A DNA stretch of 32,866 bases, taken from positions 1 through 32,866 of the forward strand of contig JAEOTM010000150.1 in the NCBI GenBank assembly GCA_016839815.1, in the 5' to 3' direction. Source of the DNA: Candidatus Hodarchaeota archaeon (lineage in GTDB: Archaea; Asgardarchaeota; Heimdallarchaeia; Hodarchaeales; Hodarchaeaceae). The notes below the pieces were generated by a model that had not been told where the DNA came from, ran no database searches, and was given only the letters and a program-made list of their open reading frames with translations. Positions 1 to 7,480 of this stretch are shown in pieces. Both the position numbers and the translations under genes were made by a program. Within the stretch, counting starts at the first letter, position 1. Each line of letters begins with the position of its first letter.

Positions 1-108
1 GAACATACCCGTCCATCGTATGACAGATGATGGTATAAATAATCCTTTTTATACTAAAAACTCTCAATCCACTTTCTTTCTTCTTTTTTTTCTTACAACA
101 AGATTGAA

Positions 109-155
109 TTTATAAAAAATTTAATCAGAGCGTATCTCGAGGATAGTTATCCTCG
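109..155 (+). promoter_or_regulatory. Promoter and TSS-proximal palindrome of the RNase P protein genes
   Basis: A TATA box (TTTATAAAAAAT, 109-120) lies upstream of the Rpp30 TTG start at 161. About 25 nt downstream, where transcription should begin, is a perfect inverted repeat, CGAGGATA (138-145) and TATCCTCG (148-155), with a 2-nt centre. It could be an operator at the start site or a short hairpin at the 5' end of the leader, just before the start codon. Both the TATA call and the role are inferred from spacing only. Confidence 0.4.
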
Positions 156-160
156 TTTGA

Positions 161-922
161 TTGAAAATTAACAGGAAATTGATTCGAGTGCCACGTAAAT
201 TTGTCGATTATATAGTTCTGGATTCCAGTTCCCATTTGCGTGCCACTCTTGAATTTAGCAAGCTTCTTGGTTATTCCCAAATCTGGTTGGGAAGACAGTG
301 GGACGCCAAATCCATAAATGCAAACCACCTTCCAAAATCTCAGAATTTAGAAGTTATTGATAGGTTAGATGTAGATTCGAGTAAGATTCCAAAGGAAAAA
401 ATTATCCAAATTCTTAGGAGAGAAAGAAGAAATTACCCAATTATCTCTGTAAAATGCTTTGATCCCGAGATTGTTGGCTGGGCATCCCAAGATAATAGAA
501 TTGATATACTAGTATTCCCATTCAACCAAATTAGTAAGTTATTCACTCGCTCTATAGCTAAATTAATGATAAAATTCACTAAAAATTTGGAACTCTCGCT
601 AAGTGAGCTATACTTAGCGCCTGAACGACTTCAAATTCCGATGTTCCGACAAGTTAAACAAGCTTTAAAGATTGCTCAGATAAAATCAGTTCCAGTTATA
701 ATCAACTCAGGTGCTACAGCTCCAATAGAATTACGATCGCCCTTAGAATTACATTCATTGTTTCAGGTCCTTTCATCTAAGAAAGAACCAATTTTTGAAT
801 CAATATGCGAAATCCCAAGTAAATTACTTACTAGAAATCAAGTTAAGATTAGTCAAGATTATCTAGCACCTGGAATATATAAAGCACGAAAAAGGATATC
901 CCAACTGGAGGAGGAAGAATAG
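161..922 (+). CDS. rnp3: RNase P protein component 3 (Rpp30)
   Basis: Archaeal RNase P subunit of the Rpp30 family, a TIM-barrel-like protein that forms a pair with Pop5 on the catalytic RNA and helps cleave pre-tRNA 5' leaders. The 253 residues show family hallmarks: an early strand with VDYIVLDSSS, a central part with ISVKCFDPEIVGWASQ and the stretch VPVIINSGA followed by ELRSPLELHSL, which matches the conserved 'visS.A....lrsp.dl' region. The start is TTG at 161; an in-frame stop lies immediately upstream at 158. GTG at 188 is a shorter alternative. The next gene, Pop5, begins 1 nt after the stop, and its ribosome binding site (GGAGGAGGAAG) lies in the last codons, so the two are translationally coupled. 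Confidence 0.9.
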   Translation: MKINRKLIRVPRKFVDYIVLDSSSHLRATLEFSKLLGYSQIWLGRQWDAKSINANHLPKSQNLEVIDRLDVDSSKIPKEKIIQILRRERRNYPIISVKCFDPEIVGWASQDNRIDILVFPFNQISKLFTRSIAKLMIKFTKNLELSLSELYLAPERLQIPMFRQVKQALKIAQIKSVPVIINSGATAPIELRSPLELHSLFQVLSSKKEPIFESICEIPSKLLTRNQVKISQDYLAPGIYKARKRISQLEEEE

Positions 923-923
923 A

Positions 924-1307
924 ATGAAGAAAGAGCGTGTTCGATATTTAACGGTAAGATTCATTAGTCCAAGAGAAATTTCTGAGAAAGAAGCTTGGTT
1001 TATCTTAGCGGGAGAAGTCAAAAGAATCTTTGGAGTTACTGGAGCCGCTAAAGTAGGTCTCTATCTTTCCTATTTTGATCCTGAGAATCAAGGGGGTATT
1101 TTTCGTATGTCACACCACTCTGTTCAACTAGTCCGGGCAAGTCTTTGTTTTATTCATACCCATCACTCCCATCCACTTCTGATTTACTCAGAATGCTTAA
1201 CAGGATCTATAAAGAAAGCGAAAGAATATTTAGCTAAAGGAACCTATGTAGATCGATATAATACAGTCAAAAAAACCCTATTTAATGATAAAATAGTGTC
1301 TCGATGA
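924..1307 (+). CDS. rnp2: RNase P protein component 2 (Pop5)
   Basis: Pop5/Rpp14-family subunit of archaeal RNase P, expected to bind the catalytic domain of the RNA together with Rpp30. The 127-residue length is usual for the family. Visible motifs are the opening RYLTVRFIS, the region IFGVTGAAKVGLYLSYFDP, the GGIFRMSHHSVQLVRASLCFI strand-helix region and the C-terminal CLTGSIKKAKEYL, matching the 'sGTikk' end of Pop5. ATG at 924 follows a strong Shine-Dalgarno stretch in the end of Rpp30. The last codons and the TGA stop are part of a C/D box sRNA (1298-1359), so mRNA decoding and sRNA processing share sequence here. Confidence 0.92.
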   Translation: MKKERVRYLTVRFISPREISEKEAWFILAGEVKRIFGVTGAAKVGLYLSYFDPENQGGIFRMSHHSVQLVRASLCFIHTHHSHPLLIYSECLTGSIKKAKEYLAKGTYVDRYNTVKKTLFNDKIVSR

Positions 1308-1359
1308 TGAGAATATACCAACCGGTATTTAATGACGACACCGTCCCAGTCTGAGAGAC
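1298..1359 (+). ncRNA. C/D box sRNA overlapping the Pop5 stop codon
   Basis: All elements of an archaeal C/D guide RNA are visible. There is a perfect 5-bp terminal stem, GTCTC (1298-1302) with GAGAC (1355-1359). Box C is ATGATGA (1304-1310), box C' is ATGACGA (1332-1338) and box D is CTGA (1351-1354). The D guide is exactly 12 nt (1339-1350, CACCGTCCCAGT). Box D' is degenerate, near 1322-1326, after an 11-12 nt first guide (1311-1322). Box C includes the Pop5 stop TGA (1305-1307). By the 'fifth base from box D' rule the D guide should methylate the second G of a target reading ACUGG. The 23S P-loop (ACUGGGGCGGU, recalled from memory) pairs with it over 11 nt with one G-U, pointing to G2251 (E. 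coli numbering). Confidence 0.8.
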
Positions 1360-1404
1360 TAAAATCTTCAATAAGTATAAACCAGAAACACGGAAATGGA
1401 TATT

Positions 1405-1962
1405 CTAATCAATACTAGAATCAAGTTCTTGGAATCTTCTATGCAAGGCTTGGATGAAATCATCAAGCTCTGAGGTTGCGATGTCCATCCAAGTGATAAG
1501 ATCATCTAGTTTTTGTAAAGTACGTTTCCCTCCAGGAGAATCCTTTGATTCTTGACTCAGAGTTTTTCCCCATCGTTCTCGAATACGCCGTAAACCTCCT
1601 TCCCGCTCCTTGAGCGTATTAAGTTTTTCTTCAAATTCATCCACTAATAATTCAAGATATGCATTTTTTTCTACTTGATATTTCCACTCCCGAGAACCTG
1701 GTTCACGACGTCTATCGATTAATTTCCAGTTTTCTAGTTCCTTCAAATTCCGACTAATGGTGGAAGGATTAACCTCGAACTTATCTACTAATTCTTTCTG
1801 TAATAACGGTTCTTCAGGAGAGGTTAATACACACAGTGCAAATATCCTCCCTAGTAGGGGAGAACCTCCACGATCATACATTAAATCCTCAAAAAAGTTA
1901 GAAATTTCCTCTTCAAGCTTAATGATATCTTTGTACTCATTTTTAGTTGGTTTCTCACTCAT
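1405..1962 (-). CDS. GbsR/MarR-like winged-helix transcriptional regulator
   Basis: A 185-residue DNA-binding protein. Residues about 30-100 form a winged helix: the recognition region reads ELVDKFEVNPSTISRNLKEL, followed by the wing around KLIDRRREPGSREWKYQV. Residues 105-185 are helical and charged, probably a coiled dimerisation arm. The helix before the HTH (LEEEISNFFEDLMYDRGGSPLLGRI) is typical of GbsR-type members of the MarR superfamily, which control osmolyte or transport genes in bacteria and archaea. The regulated genes here are not known. The gene stands alone: its 5' side faces the catalase terminator and its 3' side meets the Pop5/sRNA transcript tail to tail. Confidence 0.75.
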   Translation of the reverse strand: MSEKPTKNEYKDIIKLEEEISNFFEDLMYDRGGSPLLGRIFALCVLTSPEEPLLQKELVDKFEVNPSTISRNLKELENWKLIDRRREPGSREWKYQVEKNAYLELLVDEFEEKLNTLKEREGGLRRIRERWGKTLSQESKDSPGGKRTLQKLDDLITWMDIATSELDDFIQALHRRFQELDSSID

Positions 1963-2233
1963 CTGTGAACCTGTTCCTTTCCTAGTGAAATCTTTGGGAA
2001 AAACTACACCAATTGGATTATATGGAGTAATTTGATAAAATACGTTTTAAGGAATTCTGAGATTATTTTTATTGATAGTTTTTATAGATTCTAACCAATG
2101 GTAATATTGTATTCTCACCTACAATAAATGACTTCGATCGAAAAAAGTCGTTTGCATACACCATTCTTGAAACGTCTCCAAACTATCTATCATTTTACGA
2201 CATAATCCTGTATTTATAGCAACGGTTTATCCT

Positions 2234-2293
2234 AAAAAAGCAAAAAAAGTTGGTATTGGATAATTTAACGGCATTTCTGATGTTAAATTATCC
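2234..2293 (-). terminator. Hairpin plus T-tracts after the catalase gene
   Basis: A perfect 12-bp inverted repeat, GGATAATTTAAC (2258-2269) and GTTAAATTATCC (2282-2293), has a 12-nt loop. Read on the minus strand it is followed by two T runs (complements of the A runs at 2242-2248 and 2234-2239). It begins 33 nt beyond the catalase stop codon. The rest of the gap from 1963 to 2325 holds the likely promoter of the GbsR/MarR gene and shows no other gene. Confidence 0.6.
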
Positions 2294-2325
2294 TATACAT
2301 GATCAAGAGACGTTATTGACTGAAA

Positions 2326-3774
2326 TTACTTGCCAAGGGCTTTCTTAACACCTGCACCATAGGCAGGATCTACTTTATCAAAGTGTTCGAGTTGTTTATT
2401 AATTATGTAGTCAGGGACTCCATCCATGGATGCAGCAATATTGCTGAAAAGTCTTCTCTTCTGTTCATCGTTGAACAAATTGAACAGTGCACGTGGTTGA
2501 ATGTAATCGTCATTCCCCTCACGGTGATCATAACGATCTGCATCTCCAGAGATCTTAAGAGGTGGTTCTGCAAATTCAGAATTCTCTTTTGGACCTCCAA
2601 ATGAACTAGGTTCATAGTATGCATCTGGATTCTCTGTAAAATTGTCGAAGAATCTCATGTGACCATCTTTATGGTAATGGGCAGCTCCTGACTTTGGTCT
2701 ATTCACTGGTAATGATTCATAGTGGGTTCCAAGACGATACCTGTGTGCGTCAGCATAAGAAAAGATTCTTGCCTGTAACATTTTATCTGGAGAAAAACTA
2801 ATTCCAGGTACAATATTTGACGGTGAAAATGCTGCTTGTTCGATATCTGTAAAGTAATTATCTGGGTTTCTGTTTAACTCCATTATACCGACTTCTATCA
2901 AAGGATACTCTCCATGTGGCCAAACTTTTGTCAAATCAAACGGATTATAGGAAGTCTTCAGCGCATCTTCTTCCGACATCACTTGTACATACAATGTCCA
3001 CTTGGGGAACTCACCTCGTTCAATTGCTCCAAATAATTCTTCCTGATATGATTCTCTTGTTCTTCCAATAACCTCTGTAGCTTCCTCATTAGTATAAAAT
3101 TTATGTCCTTGCTGAGTCTTAAAGTGAAACTTAACCCAAAATCGCTCATTATCTGAATTAATGAAACTATATGTGTGCGAGCCATAGCCATTCATAAACA
3201 TAGGAGCTACTGGAATACCTCTATCCGACATGAGAATAGTGACTTGATGCAAGCTTTCAGGAGAAAGACTCCAAAAATCCCAAGCTGCGGTGTTGGATCG
3301 AAGATTAGTTTTTGGATGTCTTTTTTGGGTATGAATAAAATCTGGAAATTTCAGGGGATCACGTATAAAGAATACAGGAGTATTATTACCGACCATATCC
3401 CAATTTCCTTCCTCAGTATAGAATTTTAATGCAAATCCACGAACATCTCTCTCTGCATCGGCAGCACCCATCTCACCAGCAACTGTAGAAAATCGAGCTA
3501 ACATGTCGGTTTTCTTACCAATTGCATTGAAAATGTTGGCTTTCGTGTATTTTGTGATATCATGAGTTACAGTAAAGGTACCAAAGGCGCCCCATCCTTT
3601 GGCATGTACTACACGTTCAGGAATTCTTTCTCTATTTTGATGAGCAAGCTTTTCAATTAATTGATAGTCTTGTAGCAGAACAGGACCACGAGGACCAGCT
3701 GTGAGTGAATTCTGATTATCAGACACAGGATTTCCTGCTGATGTTGTTAAAGTCTTTTCTTTTTTACCATTCAT
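2326..3774 (-). CDS. katA: Monofunctional heme catalase, small-subunit type
   Basis: Breaks down hydrogen peroxide to water and oxygen in the cytoplasm. The 482-residue length fits clade-3 small-subunit catalases. Visible catalytic parts are distal His57 ([12 protein letters not shown]), distal Asn130 ([13 protein letters not shown]) and the proximal heme ligand Tyr340 in [14 protein letters not shown]; the HYHKDG and [11 protein letters not shown] regions follow. ATG at 3774 has a textbook AGGAGG 7 nt upstream (complement of 3782-3787). The gene is divergent from a Fur/PerR regulator, a pairing typical of bacteria, and ends in a hairpin-T terminator. The family is mainly bacterial, so transfer from bacteria is likely but not shown here. 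It suggests life with oxygen or peroxide exposure. Confidence 0.96.
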   Translation of the reverse strand: MNGKKEKTLTTSAGNPVSDNQNSLTAGPRGPVLLQDYQLIEKLAHQNRERIPERVVHAKGWGAFGTFTVTHDITKYTKANIFNAIGKKTDMLARFSTVAGEMGAADAERDVRGFALKFYTEEGNWDMVGNNTPVFFIRDPLKFPDFIHTQKRHPKTNLRSNTAAWDFWSLSPESLHQVTILMSDRGIPVAPMFMNGYGSHTYSFINSDNERFWVKFHFKTQQGHKFYTNEEATEVIGRTRESYQEELFGAIERGEFPKWTLYVQVMSEEDALKTSYNPFDLTKVWPHGEYPLIEVGIMELNRNPDNYFTDIEQAAFSPSNIVPGISFSPDKMLQARIFSYADAHRYRLGTHYESLPVNRPKSGAAHYHKDGHMRFFDNFTENPDAYYEPSSFGGPKENSEFAEPPLKISGDADRYDHREGNDDYIQPRALFNLFNDEQKRRLFSNIAASMDGVPDYIINKQLEHFDKVDPAYGAGVKKALGK

Positions 3775-3967
3775 ATGAAATCCTCCTTTTTTCTTCTAAA
3801 AACTGTATTGATACAAAATCTGTGTTTTTTTTCCGAGTTAATTTATCTCTCCTTAAGGTATTAGAAAAATAAGCTTTGAAAACTGATTTTTTCTAATAAA
3901 ATTAACTTTGAGAGTCATTATTATTGAGTAAATCTTACATATATAAGGATAATGAATATTAAATAGT

Positions 3968-3994
3968 AATAAGTATCATTTGATAATGCTTATT
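3968..3994. promoter_or_regulatory. Palindromic operator candidate between catalase and Fur/PerR genes
   Basis: The 349-nt divergent gap contains a 27-nt imperfect palindrome with perfect outer arms AATAAG and CTTATT and an inner TATCA-TT-TGATA repeat. A related half-site sequence, GATAATGAATATT, lies 15-20 nt to the left, and a TATATAA element (about 3939-3945) lies between it and catalase. The AT-rich dyad with GATA/TATC halves resembles Fur/PerR boxes. Binding by the neighbouring regulator is an inference from position. Confidence 0.45.
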
Positions 3995-4123
3995 TAACGT
4001 ATTGATAAATATGAAAAACGGTAATATACGTACGAGAACGGATTAAAAATTGCGTAGCCTTTAATATTCTTCGTAAATATTACCAACCATGATACTTTCA
4101 ACTTTTTAGGTGATTCTACTGGA

Positions 4124-4504
4124 ATGAAAATTACCAATCAAAGAAATACTATACTAAAATTTCTCAAAGACAATCAGAATCACCCCTCTGTAGAAGAGAT
4201 CTTTGAAAAAGTAAAACGAACTCTACCTCGGACAACTAAAGCTACTGTTTATAAAAATTTGAAGACTCTCATGATTCATGACATAATAAAAGAAGTAAAT
4301 ATTAAAGGAGTTTCAAGGTTTGAAGCAAAAATTGATCCACATCACCATATTATATGCAAGAATTGTGGAAAAATCATTGATTTTGAATCAGAAGAATTAA
4401 GAAATTTTGCGTTACAAATAATTGGGAAACAGAAAGATTTTACTATTGATAGTGCCGAGACTAACTTTTTTGGTAAATGTAATATGTGTGATGACAGTAA
4501 ATAG
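4124..4504 (+). CDS. Fur-family metalloregulator, PerR-like
   Basis: A 126-residue Fur/PerR-type repressor. The N-terminal winged helix (1-75) includes NHPSVEEIFEKVK and TTKATVYKNLKTL, the recognition helix. The C-terminal part has the metal site DPHHHIICKNCGKIIDF and the structural zinc cysteines CKNC and CNMC. Aligned by eye with B. subtilis PerR, the peroxide-sensing ligands His37 (in NHPS), His91, His93 and Asp104 are present. The Asp85 position is Glu (RFEAK rather than RFDF), which is more Fur-like. Divergent from catalase across a palindrome-bearing gap, it probably controls catalase and itself. Whether it senses peroxide or iron cannot be settled from sequence. Confidence 0.85.
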   Translation: MKITNQRNTILKFLKDNQNHPSVEEIFEKVKRTLPRTTKATVYKNLKTLMIHDIIKEVNIKGVSRFEAKIDPHHHIICKNCGKIIDFESEELRNFALQIIGKQKDFTIDSAETNFFGKCNMCDDSK

Positions 4505-4554
4505 GTTAATGGACAAAATATTAGTAATTCAGGAATTTCAAAGAAAGTAATTTC

Positions 4555-5202
4555 TCAGTCCTGTTTAGTCTCCATTTTCGCCCATCGTGTTGGTAATCCG
4601 ATTTCATTAGTTCCATAACCCGTAATAAGGCCGAATATTACTCCACCAAACAAAATTCCAGCACCTGAGTCAAATAAGCTGACTAGGACATTTATTGTTA
4701 AAGCAATGGTTACTGCAAACCCTACTACTACAATTTGCTCCAGTAAAACCACTTGCGTTCCTTGAACTCTAGCAACCAGTCTTCTTACTATCTTTCCTGT
4801 GATAAACATATACAACACATACACTATTGCAATCGATATGGCAGGTAGAAAGATACTACCTACTACTCCCATTAATTCTTTTCCTAAAAGACCACCAGCG
4901 ATACCTACGGCTAGAACTAAGGCCCCTAATGTTGTTGCATATGCTAAACCTATAGGTACCATCAAAATACTTACCATAATCCATGTTTTTGCCCAGTCAA
5001 ACACATTGCGTATGTTTACCCATTGAATAAGTCCGATGAAGATACTACTTGCTAGAATTCCACCAGCAATAAAAATATATTCTTCCAGATACAGTATAGA
5101 TAGTAAAAGTGTGGTCCATCCAATTAAACTGACTATTAACCACTTTAACCATAATGAAAGGCTAAAAGATGTTTCTCGTTTAACATTTGAAAGATAGCTC
5201 AT
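4555..5202 (-). CDS. Polytopic membrane protein, unknown function
   Basis: A 215-residue hydrophobic protein with about six membrane segments (roughly 18-38, 44-62, 72-95, 98-130, 150-172, 178-198). Segment two ends with GGILASSIFIGLIQWVNIR; this Gly-rich helix followed by QW and a basic residue is a repeated signature of many small bacterial and archaeal membrane proteins of unknown role. No catalytic motif is visible. A TATA-like sequence on the minus strand (complement of 5256-5266, TATTTATAG) lies about 55 nt upstream. The gene is tail to tail with the Fur-family gene. No function is assigned. Confidence 0.7.
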   Translation of the reverse strand: MSYLSNVKRETSFSLSLWLKWLIVSLIGWTTLLLSILYLEEYIFIAGGILASSIFIGLIQWVNIRNVFDWAKTWIMVSILMVPIGLAYATTLGALVLAVGIAGGLLGKELMGVVGSIFLPAISIAIVYVLYMFITGKIVRRLVARVQGTQVVLLEQIVVVGFAVTIALTINVLVSLFDSGAGILFGGVIFGLITGYGTNEIGLPTRWAKMETKQD

Positions 5203-5297
5203 AGTAAGTTTCTATCCAGATACGAATAGAAGTATCCAATCGAAATAGGACTGGTTTACTATAAATACCTACGCTTATTCAAATGCATAATACCTAA

Positions 5298-5825
5298 TTA
5301 ATCATCCCTGGATGCAAAGATAAGCTGGTATAGATTTGAGAATCGAGGAATCCATCTCGGAGTAAGCTGTGTATATTCACGATATACATCTCCTAAAATG
5401 TTAACCAATTCTTTTTCTTCAAATACGACCATTCTATCAAAAAAGATGAAAATGAAGAGTATGGAGAAAAAAGAAAGGATCGAAACAGAAAGAAGAGAGA
5501 AAGCCATATAGAGGAGGGGGATACTTAGATAGAGGGGATGACGAACGAGGGCATATATACCATCCGAGACGAGTCCTGGTTCAGTCTGGGATTCCGAAAA
5601 AATCTTTTTTTGAGAACTATTCATAAGAATGAATGCCAAGACCAATGTTATAGTAAATATAACGATACGAAAAATTAGTGGGATGCTTTTCCTTAGATCG
5701 ATAAATAGCTGAAGGAAAAAAGTATCAAGTATCCATGTTAAAAAGAAGAAAACTGCACTTCCAATCATAATTTGATGCGAGTAAGGATGTTCAATTCCCA
5801 ATCCTGGTTGGTGGTGTGAAGACAT
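5298..5825 (-). CDS. ICMT/PEMT-like membrane methyltransferase
   Basis: An integral membrane protein of 175 residues with the C-terminal signature of the isoprenylcysteine carboxyl methyltransferase / phospholipid methyltransferase family. Visible motifs are LVSDGIYALVRHPLYLSIPL (SAM-binding G.Y..vRHP.Y) and, about 45 residues later, FEEKELVNILGDVYREYTQ followed by PRWIP. Four membrane helices precede or flank these. Such enzymes methylate isoprenylcysteines, lipids or other hydrophobic substrates. None of the four small GTPases in this window ends in a CaaX box, so no protein substrate is suggested nearby. A TATA box 28 nt before the ATG implies a leaderless transcript. Confidence 0.82.
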   Translation of the reverse strand: MSSHHQPGLGIEHPYSHQIMIGSAVFFFLTWILDTFFLQLFIDLRKSIPLIFRIVIFTITLVLAFILMNSSQKKIFSESQTEPGLVSDGIYALVRHPLYLSIPLLYMAFSLLSVSILSFFSILFIFIFFDRMVVFEEKELVNILGDVYREYTQLTPRWIPRFSNLYQLIFASRDD

Positions 5826-5848
5826 AGTTTTTCCGTTACATTAATAGG

Positions 5849-5857
5849 AATATAAAG
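5849..5857 (-). promoter_or_regulatory. TATA box for a leaderless ICMT-like transcript
   Basis: On the minus strand ACTTTATAT lies with its centre about 28 nt upstream of the ATG at 5825. That is the usual archaeal distance from TATA box to transcription start, so transcription probably begins at or next to the start codon. No Shine-Dalgarno sequence is visible in between. Confidence 0.4.
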
Positions 5858-5942
5858 TCTCTCTTCAAGGAGATTAATAAGAAGAAATATCCCATTATTT
5901 GAACAAAGATTGATTGTAATGCCAGTGATACACTAGGAAGGA

Positions 5943-6365
5943 CTATTCACTAACTACTAGGTAAAGATAGCCAGTAATTAAACTAGCAGCAATAAGAAAG
6001 AATAGGGCAAACCATTGGTCGAAAATTAATACAGTGGTTATTGCTAGAACAATCATAATCCCTGCAATTTCAGTGATACCTGTTCTTCCACCACTGTATT
6101 CTCGAATGACCGTATATACCATTAATGAAGCAAAGAATATGATGCTCCATACTATTAAATGGAATAATATCAATAGTGGAGTTGTGGTTCCGTCGAATAA
6201 TGTGAATTCCCAATATAAGACTCCGAGAAATGATGATTTTATATCATCGAGGAAGAATAGAAATATTAGTTCAAGTAAAAAGCCTAATGAGATCATTAAA
6301 ACGCCTAGAAGAAGAGTACGTAACTCTTTTGGTGCCCAAAGGTTTCGATAGAGGAGCTGTGCCAT
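5943..6365 (-). CDS. Small four-helix membrane protein, unknown
   Basis: A 140-residue protein with four predicted membrane helices (about 17-38, 60-83, 98-113, 116-136) and the charged segment TVIREYSGGRTG between the second and third. I do not recognise a family. It lies between the ICMT-like gene downstream and a 386-nt divergent gap upstream. The ATG is preceded by a T-rich stretch with no clear ribosome binding site. It could form a unit with the ICMT-like gene, but the 117-nt gap with its own TATA box there argues for separate transcription. Confidence 0.55.
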   Translation of the reverse strand: MAQLLYRNLWAPKELRTLLLGVLMISLGFLLELIFLFFLDDIKSSFLGVLYWEFTLFDGTTTPLLILFHLIVWSIIFFASLMVYTVIREYSGGRTGITEIAGIMIVLAITTVLIFDQWFALFFLIAASLITGYLYLVVSE

Positions 6366-6484
6366 TTTTTTTATGACTCCTAATTAGTAACTCAATACAA
6401 AGCCAAATTTTCTTCAGTTTTTATCTATTGGTTTTAGTCTATTGCTTTGACAAATTTCGAGAATATTACTAAATATGTCCGACT

Positions 6485-6552
6485 ACTAAATATTTAGTCT
6501 AAGGGGCAATAAATCGATTACTGGGAATATTCTGGCTTAGATTAGCTAATCT
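6485..6552. promoter_or_regulatory. Two 14-bp palindromes in a divergent gap
   Basis: The 386-nt region 6366-6751 has no credible gene. It holds two perfect 14-bp palindromes, ACTAAATATTTAGT (6485-6498) and AGATTAGCTAATCT (6539-6552), with centres 54 bp apart, about five helical turns. They lie between a leftward membrane-protein gene and a rightward GTPase gene. They may be operators of a dimeric repressor, but AT-rich DNA makes chance palindromes common. Confidence 0.3.
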
Positions 6553-6751
6553 TTTTAAGGCGAAATGGTAGATTTTAGTAGACAACTGAGAATATGCTGA
6601 AAAGCAGTCCTTTGCTTCACTGGTAAGAATTGGGATTTTTATCAAGTTTCATTTCATCAGTATTATAAGGAATTATCATATCATCAACCATATCAGAGTA
6701 AAGATTTATTGAACAAGAATCCCAAACCAACTATTTATGTGGTAGAACGTC

Positions 6752-7453
6752 ATGAAAATTGTGATCCTAGGTCCCTACAATAGTGGAAAGTCTTCGACAG
6801 TGCAAAAAATCTGTTCAGGAAAAGCAATTTCGATTGATTATGGTGGAACAACCATCGCCTTGGATCACTGCAAAACGACAATCTATGGAGTAGAAGTCTT
6901 TCTTTTCGGAACACCAGGATTGCAACGATTCGAAATAATTAGAAAAATTCTGAGTAAGGGAGCAGATGGAATTCTTTTCGTTGTTGATTCGGTCAATGTG
7001 GCTTCTTTTGATGAGGCAAAGAAACTTCTAGAAGAAATTGATGAAATCCTGCCAGGAACACCCATTGTTCTTTGTGCGAATAAACAGGATATTCTCGGAG
7101 CAAAGAGTCCAGAGGAAGTAGCAAATACTGTTCTGGGTAGTAGAGCTTCTTCAATTTCATATATCGGCACATCAGCGAAAACAGGTACAAGTTTGGAACG
7201 AGCTCTTGGATTAATTGTGTTAAATGCAGTGAAAACTTATTATCCAGTATTACAAGCTGTTAAAAACTCAACTGGAGATCTAAACGATATTGTAAATACT
7301 ATGGGACAGTCAGAATCTGAAATCCTTTCTCAATTACAATTTGCTTCATGGAGACGATTAGTAATAGCAGATTGGGACAATAATCGGTATTTTTTAGCGA
7401 AAGGTGTATCTAATATTATTGATATCTTAGAATTTGGGCATAAACAGATCTAA
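6752..7453 (+). CDS. COG2229-like small GTPase with C-terminal winged-helix-like tail
   Basis: A Ras-superfamily GTPase of the COG2229 type. G1 is GPYNSGKSS (7-15), G2 lies around GGTTIALDH (31-39), G3 is FGTPGLQRF (52-60), G4 is NKQD and G5 is TSAKTG. In G3 the usual order is GTPGQERF; here Leu57 occupies the place of the catalytic Gln, so intrinsic hydrolysis may be reduced. Residues about 168-233 are not part of the G domain. They read like a compact winged helix (a helix with DIVNTMGQSESEILSQL, then a turn and the strand NRYFLAKG). A GTPase joined to such a tail could couple nucleotide state to protein or nucleic-acid binding; the partner is unknown. The small zinc-ribbon gene follows after 27 nt. 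Confidence 0.85.
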   Translation: MKIVILGPYNSGKSSTVQKICSGKAISIDYGGTTIALDHCKTTIYGVEVFLFGTPGLQRFEIIRKILSKGADGILFVVDSVNVASFDEAKKLLEEIDEILPGTPIVLCANKQDILGAKSPEEVANTVLGSRASSISYIGTSAKTGTSLERALGLIVLNAVKTYYPVLQAVKNSTGDLNDIVNTMGQSESEILSQLQFASWRRLVIADWDNNRYFLAKGVSNIIDILEFGHKQI

Positions 7454-7480
7454 AATAAATTTACGTGGAAATGTGAGACA

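Noticed and set aside
125..328. 67-codon minus-strand frame at the left edge
   Set aside because: It runs antisense through the well supported Rpp30 gene and has no domain features.
2383..3429. Several 70-85 codon frames over the catalase gene on both strands
   Set aside because: Catalase is certain over its full length; these frames are shadows of its codons.
6660..6720. Possible second C/D box sRNA on the minus strand (TTGATGA and CTGATGA elements)
   Set aside because: There is no box D at the right distance after the second element and no terminal stem.
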